Source of the DNA: Buchnera aphidicola (Pseudoregma panicola)
GTDB lineage: Bacteria; Pseudomonadota; Gammaproteobacteria; Enterobacterales; Enterobacteriaceae
Length of the DNA: 64,000 nt
Reading direction: 5' to 3'
NCBI RefSeq assembly: GCF_039376655.1
Contig: NZ_CP135000.1
Span: 348,899-412,898, forward strand
The translations under genes were made by a program, and so were the position numbers. Shown here piece after piece: positions 22,771 to 31,147 of this stretch. Positions within the stretch are counted from its first letter, which is position 1. Each line of letters opens with the position of its first letter. The notes beneath the pieces were generated by a model. The model saw only the letters and a program-made list of their open reading frames with translations, was not told the origin of the DNA and did no database searches.

Positions 22771-23058
22771 TTACCATTTTATTTGAGATTTGTTTTTTAC
22801 AGTTAAATCAACAAAATGAAAATAATTTACTATAGAAAAATTTTTAGAAACAAATTTTAAAATACCTCTAGCTTCTAAATCTTCTTTTAAAACATATAAA
22901 TTTTTAGACAAATTAACAATTTTTTTTAAAAATATATTATTTTTTATAGAAATTATTACTCCATCTTGAATAGCAATAAAATCATCTTTTTCACTTATTA
23001 ATCCTAACAAAACATTAATATCAATATAAAAAGGAGAACTTGTTAATACATGCAACAT
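22771..23058 (-). CDS. tusB: Sulfurtransferase complex subunit TusB
   Basis: 95 residues, as in E. coli. Begins MLHVLTSSPFYIDI and shows YVLKEDLEARGI near 51 and FVDLTVKNKSQIKW at the end, each matching E. coli TusB. Part of the TusBCD heterohexamer, which passes sulfur from TusA to TusE for 2-thiouridine at U34 of Glu, Gln and Lys tRNAs. The small gap to rpsL keeps the enterobacterial tusDCB-rpsL order. Confidence 0.9.
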   Translation of the reverse strand: MLHVLTSSPFYIDINVLLGLISEKDDFIAIQDGVIISIKNNIFLKKIVNLSKNLYVLKEDLEARGILKFVSKNFSIVNYFHFVDLTVKNKSQIKW

Positions 23059-23073
23059 AATAATTTACCTATG

Positions 23074-23433
23074 TTAACAGTTTATAACTGCTTCAAACAA
23101 ATCCAACTTATTTTTAAATAACTTACTATTTAAAATAAATGTATTCATAAAAAAATTTTTATAAGATATAATTCCTCTTTGTTTTAAAGAATTTTTACAT
23201 AAATAAATATTAGATACTTTACATAATTTAAATACAGAAAAAGATTTAGAAAAATTGTTAGAAAAAATTTTTTTTGGATTCTGATTTTTTAATATCTGAA
23301 ATATACCATCTCCAACAAAAAATAATGCTATTTCTTCAAAATAAAAAGATATTGATAACGACAAATCTAACAAATCTTGACATTTACTACTTCCATAAGG
23401 GGATTTAGAAAACAAAAAAGCTATTTTTTTCAT
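23074..23433 (-). CDS. tusC: Sulfurtransferase complex subunit TusC
   Basis: 119 residues, as in E. coli. Starts MKKIAFLFSKSPYGSSKCQDLLDL, with the IALFFVGDGIFQIL segment near 38 that matches the TusC core. A DsrF-like structural subunit between TusB and TusD in the sulfur relay. The C-terminal third is weakly conserved. 38 nt after tusD, so likely the same transcript. Confidence 0.9.
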   Translation of the reverse strand: MKKIAFLFSKSPYGSSKCQDLLDLSLSISFYFEEIALFFVGDGIFQILKNQNPKKIFSNNFSKSFSVFKLCKVSNIYLCKNSLKQRGIISYKNFFMNTFILNSKLFKNKLDLFEAVINC

Positions 23434-23471
23434 ATATTATTAACATTAATTAACAAAATTTAAAAACAATT

Positions 23472-23858
23472 TTAAAATTGTACTATTCTTTCAGAAGAAA
23501 TAATATCTTTAGCTAATTCAGAAAAACTAGAAATTTTAAAGGACGAATCTATATTTACGAAATTTATTCCTTTTTCAATAGCAAAATCTTTAGTTAATAT
23601 TCCTCTTTTTAAAGAAGATCCTATACATATTTTAAGATTTATATTAAATTTATTAGACAATTTCTTCCAACATTTTAATAAATTAATTTCATTATAATTA
23701 GAAAAATTCATAATATTAGAATTATACACACCATCTGAATAAAAAAATATACTTTTTATTTTATGCTTTTTTAAAATTAAATTTTTAGAAAACAAAAAAG
23801 AACTAATAGAATTTTGTGTACCATAACAAGGACCAGTAACTAATATAGTATATTTCAT
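23472..23858 (-). CDS. tusD: Sulfurtransferase complex subunit TusD
   Basis: 128 residues, as in E. coli. Begins MKYTILVTGPCYGTQNSISS; the C-terminal part has the catalytic-cysteine region KICIGSSLKRGIL near residue 76 and ends SSERIVQF, very close to E. coli (CDRVVQF). Its cysteine accepts persulfide sulfur from TusA. First gene of the tus-str transcript. The 23859-24067 stretch upstream is plain A/T sequence in which I see no gene and no clear promoter. Confidence 0.91.
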   Translation of the reverse strand: MKYTILVTGPCYGTQNSISSFLFSKNLILKKHKIKSIFFYSDGVYNSNIMNFSNYNEINLLKCWKKLSNKFNINLKICIGSSLKRGILTKDFAIEKGINFVNIDSSFKISSFSELAKDIISSERIVQF

Positions 23859-24067
23859 AATATAAAAAAATAAAAAAAATATTATATAATTTTATAATAT
23901 ACAACATTATAAAAAATAAATATTTTATTTATATAAAAATTATAATAACAATATTATTTTTTATTAATAAAATTTAAAAAATATAAAATATATAAAAAAT
24001 TTTAAATTCTTTTTTTTATAAATATATATTTTTATTAAAAAATACTAATTATTTAAAAAAATAATTT

Positions 24068-25075
24068 TTATACAAAAAAAAATTTTTTTTCTATAGTTCT
24101 TATTATACTTTCTGATTCTATAGAAGCTCTTTCAGCACCTATTTTAGATATTTCTAATAAATATTCTTTTTTTTTTCTAAAATAAAAATATTTTTTTTGC
24201 AAACTATATAATTTTTTATAAATAATATTAGATAATATTTTTTTAAATTTATAATAATTACAATTATTAAAAATTTTTTCTGATTCTAAAATAGTATTAT
24301 TGCTTAATATAGAAAAAATGTTTAATAAATTAGATATTCCAGGTTTTTTTTTTAAATTATATAATATTTTAGAAGGATTATCAGAATCTGTAGAAGCAAA
24401 TTTTATTTTTTTATAAATTTCTGATTTACTATCTAATAAAAAAATACTACTTTTATTATTTTTATCAGATTTAGACATTTTTTTACTAGGATCCTGTAAA
24501 GACATAATTTTAGAACCTTGTTTAAAAATTATACTATTAGGAATAGTAAAAATATTTCCATACAAATTATTAAATCTATTAGCTACTACTCTAGTAAGTT
24601 CTAAATGTTGTTTTTGATCATTTCCTATAAATACAAAATTACTATTATATAATAATATATCTGACATCATTAAAACTGGATAATTAAACAAACCTATATT
24701 TATATTTACATTTTTTTTAGATTTATTTTTAAATTGAGTCATTCTAGATAATTCACCAAAATAAGAAAAACAATTTAATATCCAATTTATCTTACAATGT
24801 TCATTTACATGAGATTGAATGAAAACTATACTCTTATCAGGATTAACACCACAAGCTAAATAAAAAGCTAAAGTATCTAACGTATTTTCTTTTATATCAA
24901 TGTTTTTATTTAAATTAGTCAAAGAATGTAAATCAGCAATACAAAAAATACATTTATACTTTTTTTGCATAGATTTCCAATGTTTTAAAACTCCTAAATA
25001 ATTTGCTAATGTTAAAAATCCTGTAGGTTGAATTGCACTAAACATTTTTTTTTTTGATTTATTTTTTTTTTTCAT
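24068..25075 (-). CDS. trpS: Tryptophanyl-tRNA synthetase
   Basis: 335 residues from the ATG at 25075 (E. coli 334); an in-frame ATG at 25117 would add 14 hydrophobic residues foreign to the family. Class I synthetase: the HIGH-equivalent lies in SAIQPTGFLTLANYLG (TLAN), and the KMSKS motif is exact in DPSKKMSKSDKN near residue 200. FIGNDQKQHLELTR near 150 is the substrate-binding signature. Tryptophan charging matters since tRNA-Trp is also in this window. Follows rpe in the aroK-aroB-rpe-trpS order, with gph and dam lost. Confidence 0.96.
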   Translation of the reverse strand: MKKKNKSKKKMFSAIQPTGFLTLANYLGVLKHWKSMQKKYKCIFCIADLHSLTNLNKNIDIKENTLDTLAFYLACGVNPDKSIVFIQSHVNEHCKINWILNCFSYFGELSRMTQFKNKSKKNVNINIGLFNYPVLMMSDILLYNSNFVFIGNDQKQHLELTRVVANRFNNLYGNIFTIPNSIIFKQGSKIMSLQDPSKKMSKSDKNNKSSIFLLDSKSEIYKKIKFASTDSDNPSKILYNLKKKPGISNLLNIFSILSNNTILESEKIFNNCNYYKFKKILSNIIYKKLYSLQKKYFYFRKKKEYLLEISKIGAERASIESESIIRTIEKKFFFV

Positions 25076-25156
25076 AAATATTATTATAAATAAAGATAAA
25101 TTTTTTAAAAAATACATTTTTTTAATATTAAAAATAAAAAAAATGATATAAAAATT

Positions 25157-25831
25157 TTAAATAAAATGTTTATTTATAATCTCTCTAATTTCAAAAATAG
25201 TTTTTTTATAATTTATAGAACAAAAAATTTCAGAACCTATTACAAATGAATTAGCTCCAGCATTCAATAAATCTGATATATTATTTTTTTTAATTCCACC
25301 ATCTACTTCTAATATAGTATTAAGATTTTTTTTATTTATTAAATTTCTAACTTTTTCAACTTTTTTTAATGTATAAGTTAAAAATTCTTGTTTTCCAAAA
25401 CCTGGATTTACAGACATTATTAAAACTAAATCTAATCTATCTATAGTATATTCTAAACAATTTAATGAAGTAGAAGGATTTATAGCTAATCCAGCTTTAC
25501 ATTTAAAGCTTTTTATTAAAGATATAGTTTTATCTATATGAATAGAAGATTCAGGATGAAAAGTTATAAATTTAACTTTTTCTTTTGCAAAAACTGGTAT
25601 TAAGGTATCTACTGTATTTGTCATTAAATGAACGTCTGTATCAAATTTTATTCCATTCTTTTTTAAAGATTTCAAAACAACAGGACCAAATGTTAAATTA
25701 GGAACATAATTATTATCCATAACATCGAAATGAATTAAATCAGCACCATATTTTATAACATTTTTTATTTCATTACCTAAATTAGCAAAATTAGCTGATA
25801 AAATAGATGGAACAATAAAAAATTTTTTCAT
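25157..25831 (-). CDS. rpe: Ribulose-phosphate 3-epimerase
   Basis: 224 residues (E. coli 225). Interconverts ribulose 5-phosphate and xylulose 5-phosphate in the pentose phosphate pathway, which feeds erythrose 4-phosphate to aroB's pathway. TIM-barrel motifs: PSILSANFANLG at 8, HFDVMDNNYVPNLTFG near 35 with metal-binding His and Asp, DVHLM near 66, MSVNPGFGKQEF near 140, and the phosphate site EVDGGIKKNN near 175. Confidence 0.96.
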   Translation of the reverse strand: MKKFFIVPSILSANFANLGNEIKNVIKYGADLIHFDVMDNNYVPNLTFGPVVLKSLKKNGIKFDTDVHLMTNTVDTLIPVFAKEKVKFITFHPESSIHIDKTISLIKSFKCKAGLAINPSTSLNCLEYTIDRLDLVLIMSVNPGFGKQEFLTYTLKKVEKVRNLINKKNLNTILEVDGGIKKNNISDLLNAGANSFVIGSEIFCSINYKKTIFEIREIINKHFI

Positions 25832-25864
25832 AAAATTTTACACTAAATGTTTATACAAAAAAAA

Positions 25865-26953
25865 TTAATTTATAAAGTTTTTATTAATAAATCTAATTAA
25901 AATATTAGTATCTATATTATCTGTTAAAATACATTTTCCTATTTTTTCTGGAATTATTAATCTAATTTTTTTACTACAAATATTTTTTTTATCTCTTAAC
26001 ATATATTTTAGATAATCATTAGAATTCATATTTTTAGGACCAAATATAGGAAGACCTAATAATTTTAATAAATTAATTATTTCATTCATTTCTAAAGAAG
26101 AAATTTTTCCTAAAAAATTAGAAAACATAGTAGACATTACAATTCCAACTGAAACAGATTCACCATGTGACCATTTATGTTTTGTAAAAGATTCTATTGC
26201 ATGACCAAAAGTATGTCCTAAGTTTAATAACATTCTATAATTTTTTTCTCTTTCATCTTTAGAAATTATTTTTATTTTAAATTTACAAGATTTTTTAATA
26301 CATTCTAATAAAATTTTTCTATTCATCATGAGCATGTTATTAAAATTATCTTTAATCCAGTAAAAAAAATTTTTATCAAATAAAATTGCATACTTTATTA
26401 TTTCAGAAAAACCAGAAACAATTTCTTTTTTAGATAAAGTATTTAAAAATATTAAATCAATTATTACAATTTCTGGATGATAAAATGTTCCAATAACATT
26501 TTTAGAAAGATGATTATTAACTCCTGTTTTACCTCCTATAGAAGCATCTACTTGAGACAATAAAGTAGTTGGTATATTTATATATTTAATTCCTCTTTTA
26601 TAAATAGATGCAGCAAATCCTGTAATATCTCCTATTACGCCACCTCCAAATGAAATTAATGTAATATCTCTTCCACAATTTAATTTTATAAGTTTTTCTA
26701 TAATTAATTTAATAGAATCAAATGTTTTATGTATTTCTCCATCTTTTAATATTATTTTTTCATTAATAATATTTAATTCCTCTAAATCATTTATAACACT
26801 ATTTTTATAAATTTTATATATAGTTATATTAGTTATTAAAATAGAATTTTTAAATTTTTTTAATTCAGAAATTAAAAATTTATTGTTAATAATATTATAA
26901 CCTATTTTTACATAATATTTATTTTTACTCAATGATATTTCTAATGTTTCCAA
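25865..26953 (-). CDS. aroB: 3-dehydroquinate synthase
   Basis: 362 residues, as in E. coli. Converts DAHP to 3-dehydroquinate using NAD and zinc. Visible: FGGGVIGDITGFAASIYKRGI near 102, PTTLLSQVDASIGGKTGVN near 128, and the metal-binding LNLGHTFGHAIES near 245 with HGESVSVG near 268. All key motifs are intact. Downstream of aroK (34-nt gap), as in enterobacteria. Confidence 0.97.
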   Translation of the reverse strand: METLEISLSKNKYYVKIGYNIINNKFLISELKKFKNSILITNITIYKIYKNSVINDLEELNIINEKIILKDGEIHKTFDSIKLIIEKLIKLNCGRDITLISFGGGVIGDITGFAASIYKRGIKYINIPTTLLSQVDASIGGKTGVNNHLSKNVIGTFYHPEIVIIDLIFLNTLSKKEIVSGFSEIIKYAILFDKNFFYWIKDNFNNMLMMNRKILLECIKKSCKFKIKIISKDEREKNYRMLLNLGHTFGHAIESFTKHKWSHGESVSVGIVMSTMFSNFLGKISSLEMNEIINLLKLLGLPIFGPKNMNSNDYLKYMLRDKKNICSKKIRLIIPEKIGKCILTDNIDTNILIRFINKNFIN

Positions 26954-26987
26954 AATATTTTATCCTAATTTTTAAATATAAAATATA

Positions 26988-27521
26988 TTATAAAAAATTG
27001 TTTGATTTAAATTTTTTAAAAATATGTAATGCCACTGATTTAGCACTTTTTTTATCTGTATCTACTACTAAATCAGATATATTTTTATATAAATGATTTC
27101 TTTCTTTTGCTAAATTTTCTAAAATAGCACGATTAGATATATTTTTTTTATTTAATAAAGGTCTATTTTTATCTCTTTTAGTTCTAATAAGTTGCTTATC
27201 TATGGTAGTTTTTAAATAGACTACAGTTCCTCTAGAAGATAATATGTTTCTAATATTATCAGAAACTATAGATCCACCTCCAGTAGCTAAAACTATACCT
27301 ATTTTTTTAGTTAATTCATCTATTATTTTATTTTCTCTAATTCTAAATCCTTTTTCTCCTTCTACATCAAAAACCCAAGCTATATCAGCTCCAGTTCTTT
27401 TTTCAATTTCTTTATCTGAATCATAAAAATCCATATTTAACTTTTGTGCTAATTGCTTTCCTATAGTACTCTTTCCAGCCCCCATAGGGCCAACTAAAAA
27501 AATATTTCTTTTTTCTAACAT
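26988..27521 (-). CDS. aroK: Shikimate kinase
   Basis: 177 residues (E. coli 173). Phosphorylates shikimate with ATP. The P-loop is [15 protein letters not shown] near residue 11, the shikimate-binding Asp lies in [29 protein letters not shown] supplies a substrate Arg, GGGS near 80 is the second substrate loop, and RDKNRPLL is the lid. First gene of the aroK-aroB-rpe-trpS unit, with its promoter presumably in 27522-27817. Confidence 0.96.
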   Translation of the reverse strand: MLEKRNIFLVGPMGAGKSTIGKQLAQKLNMDFYDSDKEIEKRTGADIAWVFDVEGEKGFRIRENKIIDELTKKIGIVLATGGGSIVSDNIRNILSSRGTVVYLKTTIDKQLIRTKRDKNRPLLNKKNISNRAILENLAKERNHLYKNISDLVVDTDKKSAKSVALHIFKKFKSNNFL

Positions 27522-27817
27522 AATTTTATTTTATAAAAATACAAATTAATTTAATAATAATAATATAAAAAAATCAAAAATACTAATTAATATAGTTAAC
27601 AAAATAAATATTATTAAAAAAAAATAGAATAATTTTAATTATATTATAATTTTAAAAATTAAACTATTTTTTTTTAAAAAAAATATTTTTTTTTAAAAAA
27701 AAAATTTATTTTTAAATTATTTTATTATTATAATAATTTTATAAAAATAAAAAATAATAAAATAAATAAAGTAAAACTTTTATTTGTATAAATATTATAT
27801 TATAATAAATTTGTTTT
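27522..27817. other. Gene-free A/T-rich spacer before tRNA-Ser
   Basis: About 296 nt between the aroK start (minus) and tRNA-Ser (plus), almost wholly A and T with long runs. No open reading frame or structured RNA could be recognised. A TATAAT at 27801-27806, 11 nt before the tRNA, could serve as its -10 box, but no convincing -35 partner is seen at the usual spacing. Confidence 0.6.
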
Positions 27818-27905
27818 GGTGAGATGCCTGAGAGGCTTAAAGGGCACGCCTGGAAAGCGTGTATGCAAAATTTTTGTATCAAGGGTTCGAATCCCTTTCT
27901 CACCT
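27818..27905 (+). tRNA. tRNA-Ser (GGA)
   Basis: Acceptor GGTGAGA pairs with TCTCACC; anticodon GGA in CTGGAAA; a long variable arm (TATGCAAAATTTTTGTATC) typical of a serine tRNA; T-loop TTCGAAT. Very like E. coli tRNA-Ser(GGA). The base after the acceptor stem, the discriminator, is T, where E. coli serine tRNAs have G. CCA is not encoded. Confidence 0.96.
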
Positions 27906-27960
27906 AAATTTATATAAATATTTTTATATAAACAAAATTTTGTTTTCGTTTTAAAAAAAA

Positions 27961-28532
27961 TTAATAATATGAATGTTTTCCATGAACATGTTCTGTAACA
28001 TCTTTAACATCTTTTATATCTGGAAATTTTTTTAATATTTGTTTAGCAATAAAATTTTTTAATGTTAAATTAGACATAGAACATCCATTACAACTTCCTA
28101 AGAATTTTAAAAAAACATATTTTTTCTCATCTATTTTAACAAATGTGATACTTCCTCCATGAACAGACAAATTTGGATTTATTTCATTATTTATCCAAAA
28201 TTTTATTTTTTCTTCTAAATTAAAATTTTTATAATCTTTTTTTGAGCACATATTAGGAACATTTAAAACCAAATTAAAAGCAGTATTTTTCTTTTTTAAT
28301 TCAATATTAGAATTTTTTAAATAAATATAATCATTTTTATTTACATATACAGAAAAACCATCAAAATTAAAAACTAAATCATTTTTTGTAATATTTTTAA
28401 TATCACAATATACTATTCCAAATTTAACTTTATATGTTCCTAAATTCTTTGCAAATATTCTAATTTGTGTATTTTTTTTTTTAATAATAATTTTTTTAAA
28501 TATATTTCAGCACTTTTAAAAATAGTAATCAT
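27961..28532 (-). CDS. nfuA: Fe-S biogenesis protein NfuA, interrupted by a frameshift at an A11 tract
   Basis: The minus strand reads an A-type-like N domain from ATG at 28532 (MITIFKSAEIYLKKLLLKK), then a run of 11 A (28472-28482), then continues only in a shifted frame: TQIRIFAKNLGTYKVKFG to the NifU domain with GSCNGCSM and the end HGKHSYY. Both halves align with E. coli NfuA (191 residues). One additional A restores a 190-residue protein; as written the N-terminal frame stops soon after the tract. Read alone, the downstream frame gives only the 103-residue NifU domain from 28272. NfuA carries 4Fe-4S clusters to targets such as LipA and IspG. Next to bioH as in E. coli, with gntX lost. 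Slippage at the tract could supply full-length protein. Confidence 0.88.
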
Positions 28533-28615
28533 ATAAATTTCCAATACATTTTTTTTAATATTATTATAATAATATAACATATAAAAATTTCTTAATAACT
28601 GATTTTTAAAAAAAA

Positions 28616-29341
28616 ATGAAAAAAAAAGAAAAAAAAAATATTATATTAGTACATGGATGGGGAATAACAAAAAAAATATGGAAAAATTTAATAAAACATT
28701 TAAAAAATAAATATAACATATTTATTTTAGAAATATGTAAATTTTTGGAAAAAAACAATCTTAATAAAAAAAAATTTAATTATATAGTAAATTACATGTA
28801 CAAAAGTTTTAATAAAAATTCCATATGGATAGGATGGTCTATAGGTGGACTATTTGTAATGCAAATAGGATTAAATAATTATAATAAAAAATCTAAAATT
28901 ATAACAATATGCTCTTCTCCATGTTTTTTAAAAAAAAAATCATGGGAAGGAATAAAAAAAAATAAAATTTCAAATATTTTAAAAAATTTATTAAAAAATT
29001 ATAAAAAAACAATTAAAAATTTTTTTATAAAAAATACAAAAAATAAAAAATTTATAAAAAAAATATTAACAAATCAAAAAATACCTAAAAAAAATAGTAT
29101 AAAAAAATGTTTTAATATAATGTTAAAAATAGATATTAGAAAATTAATAAAAAATTCTAAATCTAAAATATTTAGAATATATGGAGAATTAGATACTTTA
29201 ATTTCTAATAAAATATATAAAAATATTTATATAAAAAAAAATAATGAATATTTTGTAATAAAAAAATCTAGTCATATACCATTTTTAACTCATACAAAAC
29301 AATTGTCAAAAATAATAAATTATATTTTAAAAAAAAAATAA
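28616..29341 (+). CDS. bioH: Pimeloyl-ACP methyl ester esterase
   Basis: Alpha/beta hydrolase of 241 residues (E. coli 256) that frees pimeloyl-ACP from its methyl ester in biotin synthesis. N-terminal LVHGWGITKKIWKNL; nucleophile elbow GWSIGG near residue 80 (Ser); TICSSPCF near 102; acid Asp in YGELDTL near 190; His in KSSHIPFLTH near 220. All three catalytic residues are present although the lid region (about 110-175) is mostly Lys/Asn. Divergent from nfuA with only 83 nt between starts. No other biotin gene is in the window. Confidence 0.9.
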   Translation: MKKKEKKNIILVHGWGITKKIWKNLIKHLKNKYNIFILEICKFLEKNNLNKKKFNYIVNYMYKSFNKNSIWIGWSIGGLFVMQIGLNNYNKKSKIITICSSPCFLKKKSWEGIKKNKISNILKNLLKNYKKTIKNFFIKNTKNKKFIKKILTNQKIPKKNSIKKCFNIMLKIDIRKLIKNSKSKIFRIYGELDTLISNKIYKNIYIKKNNEYFVIKKSSHIPFLTHTKQLSKIINYILKKK

Positions 29342-29344
29342 ATT

Positions 29345-29397
29345 TTTTGTTTAAAAACTAGAATGTCTAAATTATAAATTCTAATTTCTAAACAAAA
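29345..29397. terminator. Possible hairpin between convergent bioH and ssb
   Basis: Nine-bp inverted repeat TTTTGTTTA (29345-29353) / TAAACAAAA (29389-29397) enclosing a shorter TAGAAT/ATTCTA repeat. It falls exactly between the convergent bioH and ssb stops. Low GC and a long loop make it only a plausible terminator. Confidence 0.35.
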
Positions 29398-29413
29398 TTA
29401 CATATAAATAATG

Positions 29414-29938
29414 TTAAAAAGGAATTTCATCATCAAATTCTGAATCATTTCTTTCATTTAACAAAATATCTTTTTTAGAATAATTTTCATTTTCTTTAAT
29501 ATCATTTTTTTTTAAAATATTTTGTTTTTTAGAATCTGAATTTTTTAAATCAGAATTTTCTTTTGTTGAAGATTTAACAGAGTTACTATTTCTTGTTCCT
29601 AACATTTGCATAGTACCTCCTATATTTACAACAACTTCAGTGGTATACCTATCTATATTATTTTGATCTTGCCACTTTCTAGTTTGCAAAGATCCTTCTA
29701 TATAAACTTGAGAGCCTTTTCTTAAATATTCTCTTGCTATTTCTGCTAATTTATTAAACAGAACAATTCTGTGCCATTCTGTTTTTTCTCTTGTTTCACC
29801 AGTATTTTTATCTTTCCATATTTCAGAAGTAGCAATATTCATATTAGCAACCGCTACTCCATTTGTCATATATCTTACTTCAGGATCTTGACCTAAATGA
29901 CCTATTAATATTACTTTATTTATTCCCCTACTAGCCAT
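29414..29938 (-). CDS. ssb: Single-stranded DNA-binding protein
   Basis: 174 residues (E. coli 178). OB fold from residue 1 to about 112: [49 protein letters not shown], and [15 protein letters not shown] disordered Ser/Lys/Asn linker follows, then the acidic protein-interaction tip DDEIPF at the very end, so partner docking is probably kept. Good AGGATTTTATG ribosome-binding site. Stands alone, divergent from dusA. Confidence 0.97.
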   Translation of the reverse strand: MASRGINKVILIGHLGQDPEVRYMTNGVAVANMNIATSEIWKDKNTGETREKTEWHRIVLFNKLAEIAREYLRKGSQVYIEGSLQTRKWQDQNNIDRYTTEVVVNIGGTMQMLGTRNSNSVKSSTKENSDLKNSDSKKQNILKKNDIKENENYSKKDILLNERNDSEFDDEIPF

Positions 29939-30099
29939 AAAATCCTCTAAAATAAATTAAAAAATTAAAAACTTTATATATTTTTAATTTTAGTTTTAAA
30001 TTTAAATTTAAAAAAAATAACATAAATGATAATATAAAAAATATTTTTATTTTAAAAAAAAATACATAAAATTTTCAAATTAATATTATACTATAAAAA

Positions 30100-31083
30100 A
30101 TGATTAAAAAAAAAAATAATATTTATAGATTTTGCGTAGCTCCAATGTTTGGATATACTGATGAATACTGCAGAAAAATATATAGAATAATTAGTAAAAA
30201 AACTCTATTATTTACAGAAATGATATCTACTAATGAAATATTAAAAAAATCTAAAAAATTTATATATAATAAAAAAAAAGAAAACCCTATAGCAATACAA
30301 ATATCTGGCTCAAATGAAAACGAAATATCAAAATGTGCAGAAATTTCTTATAAAAAAAATTATAAATATATAAATTTAAACATAGGATGCCCATCAATAA
30401 GAGCTCAAAAAGGAAATTTTGGAGCAATATTAATGAAACAACCAAAAATTATAATAAACTCAATAAATAATATATCAAATAATACTCCAATAGAAATTAG
30501 CATAAAATCTAGAATAGGAATAAACAAAAAAGATGATTATAAATTTTTAAAAGAATTTATATATAATATATCTACTAAAAGTACATGTAAAATATTTATT
30601 ATACATGCTAGAAGAGCAATATTAGAAAATATAAGCACAAAAAAAAATTTAAAAATACCAAAAATAAATTATAATTTGGTCTATAAAATAAAAAAAGAAT
30701 TTCCAAATCTAAAAATAATAATAAATGGAGAAATAAAAAACGTAAGAGAATCTTTAATTCATTTAAAATATACAGATGGTGTTATGCTTGGAAGAAACAT
30801 ATATAAAAAACCTATGATTTTAAAATCAGTAGACAATAAAATATATAATAAAAAAAAATATAAATCTAAAAAAATTTTATATAAAATATTTAAATATATT
30901 AATAAAAAAGTATCAGAAAAAATTCCTATGTATAAAATTACTAGACATATTATAAATATTTTTAAAAATAAACCTTATTCTTATATATGGAAAAAAATGA
31001 TATTATCAAAAAAAAATCAAAAAAAAAATATTAAAAAAATTTTTAAAAAATATAAAAATTTTATAAAGCATAAAAAATTATAA
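30100..31083 (+). CDS. dusA: tRNA-dihydrouridine synthase A
   Basis: 327 residues, an FMN TIM-barrel protein reducing U20/U20a in tRNA D-loops. RFCVAPMFGYTDEYCRKIYR near residue 8, LFTEMISTNEI near 36, the catalytic cysteine in NIGCPSIRAQKGNFGAILMKQP near 90, and GVMLGRNIYKKP near 230. This follows DusA rather than DusB/C. The last 80 residues are extremely Lys/Ile-rich. Located just before dnaB, as in related genomes. Confidence 0.94.
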   Translation: MIKKKNNIYRFCVAPMFGYTDEYCRKIYRIISKKTLLFTEMISTNEILKKSKKFIYNKKKENPIAIQISGSNENEISKCAEISYKKNYKYINLNIGCPSIRAQKGNFGAILMKQPKIIINSINNISNNTPIEISIKSRIGINKKDDYKFLKEFIYNISTKSTCKIFIIHARRAILENISTKKNLKIPKINYNLVYKIKKEFPNLKIIINGEIKNVRESLIHLKYTDGVMLGRNIYKKPMILKSVDNKIYNKKKYKSKKILYKIFKYINKKVSEKIPMYKITRHIINIFKNKPYSYIWKKMILSKKNQKKNIKKIFKKYKNFIKHKKL

Positions 31084-31147
31084 AATATAATATAACATAA
31101 TTACAATAAACATAAATAACATATAAAAAAATAATTAGATATTTTAA

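Noticed and set aside
28273-28532. Independent small gene upstream of the 103-residue NifU-domain frame
   Set aside because: It is the N-terminal half of nfuA in another frame, joined at the A11 tract.
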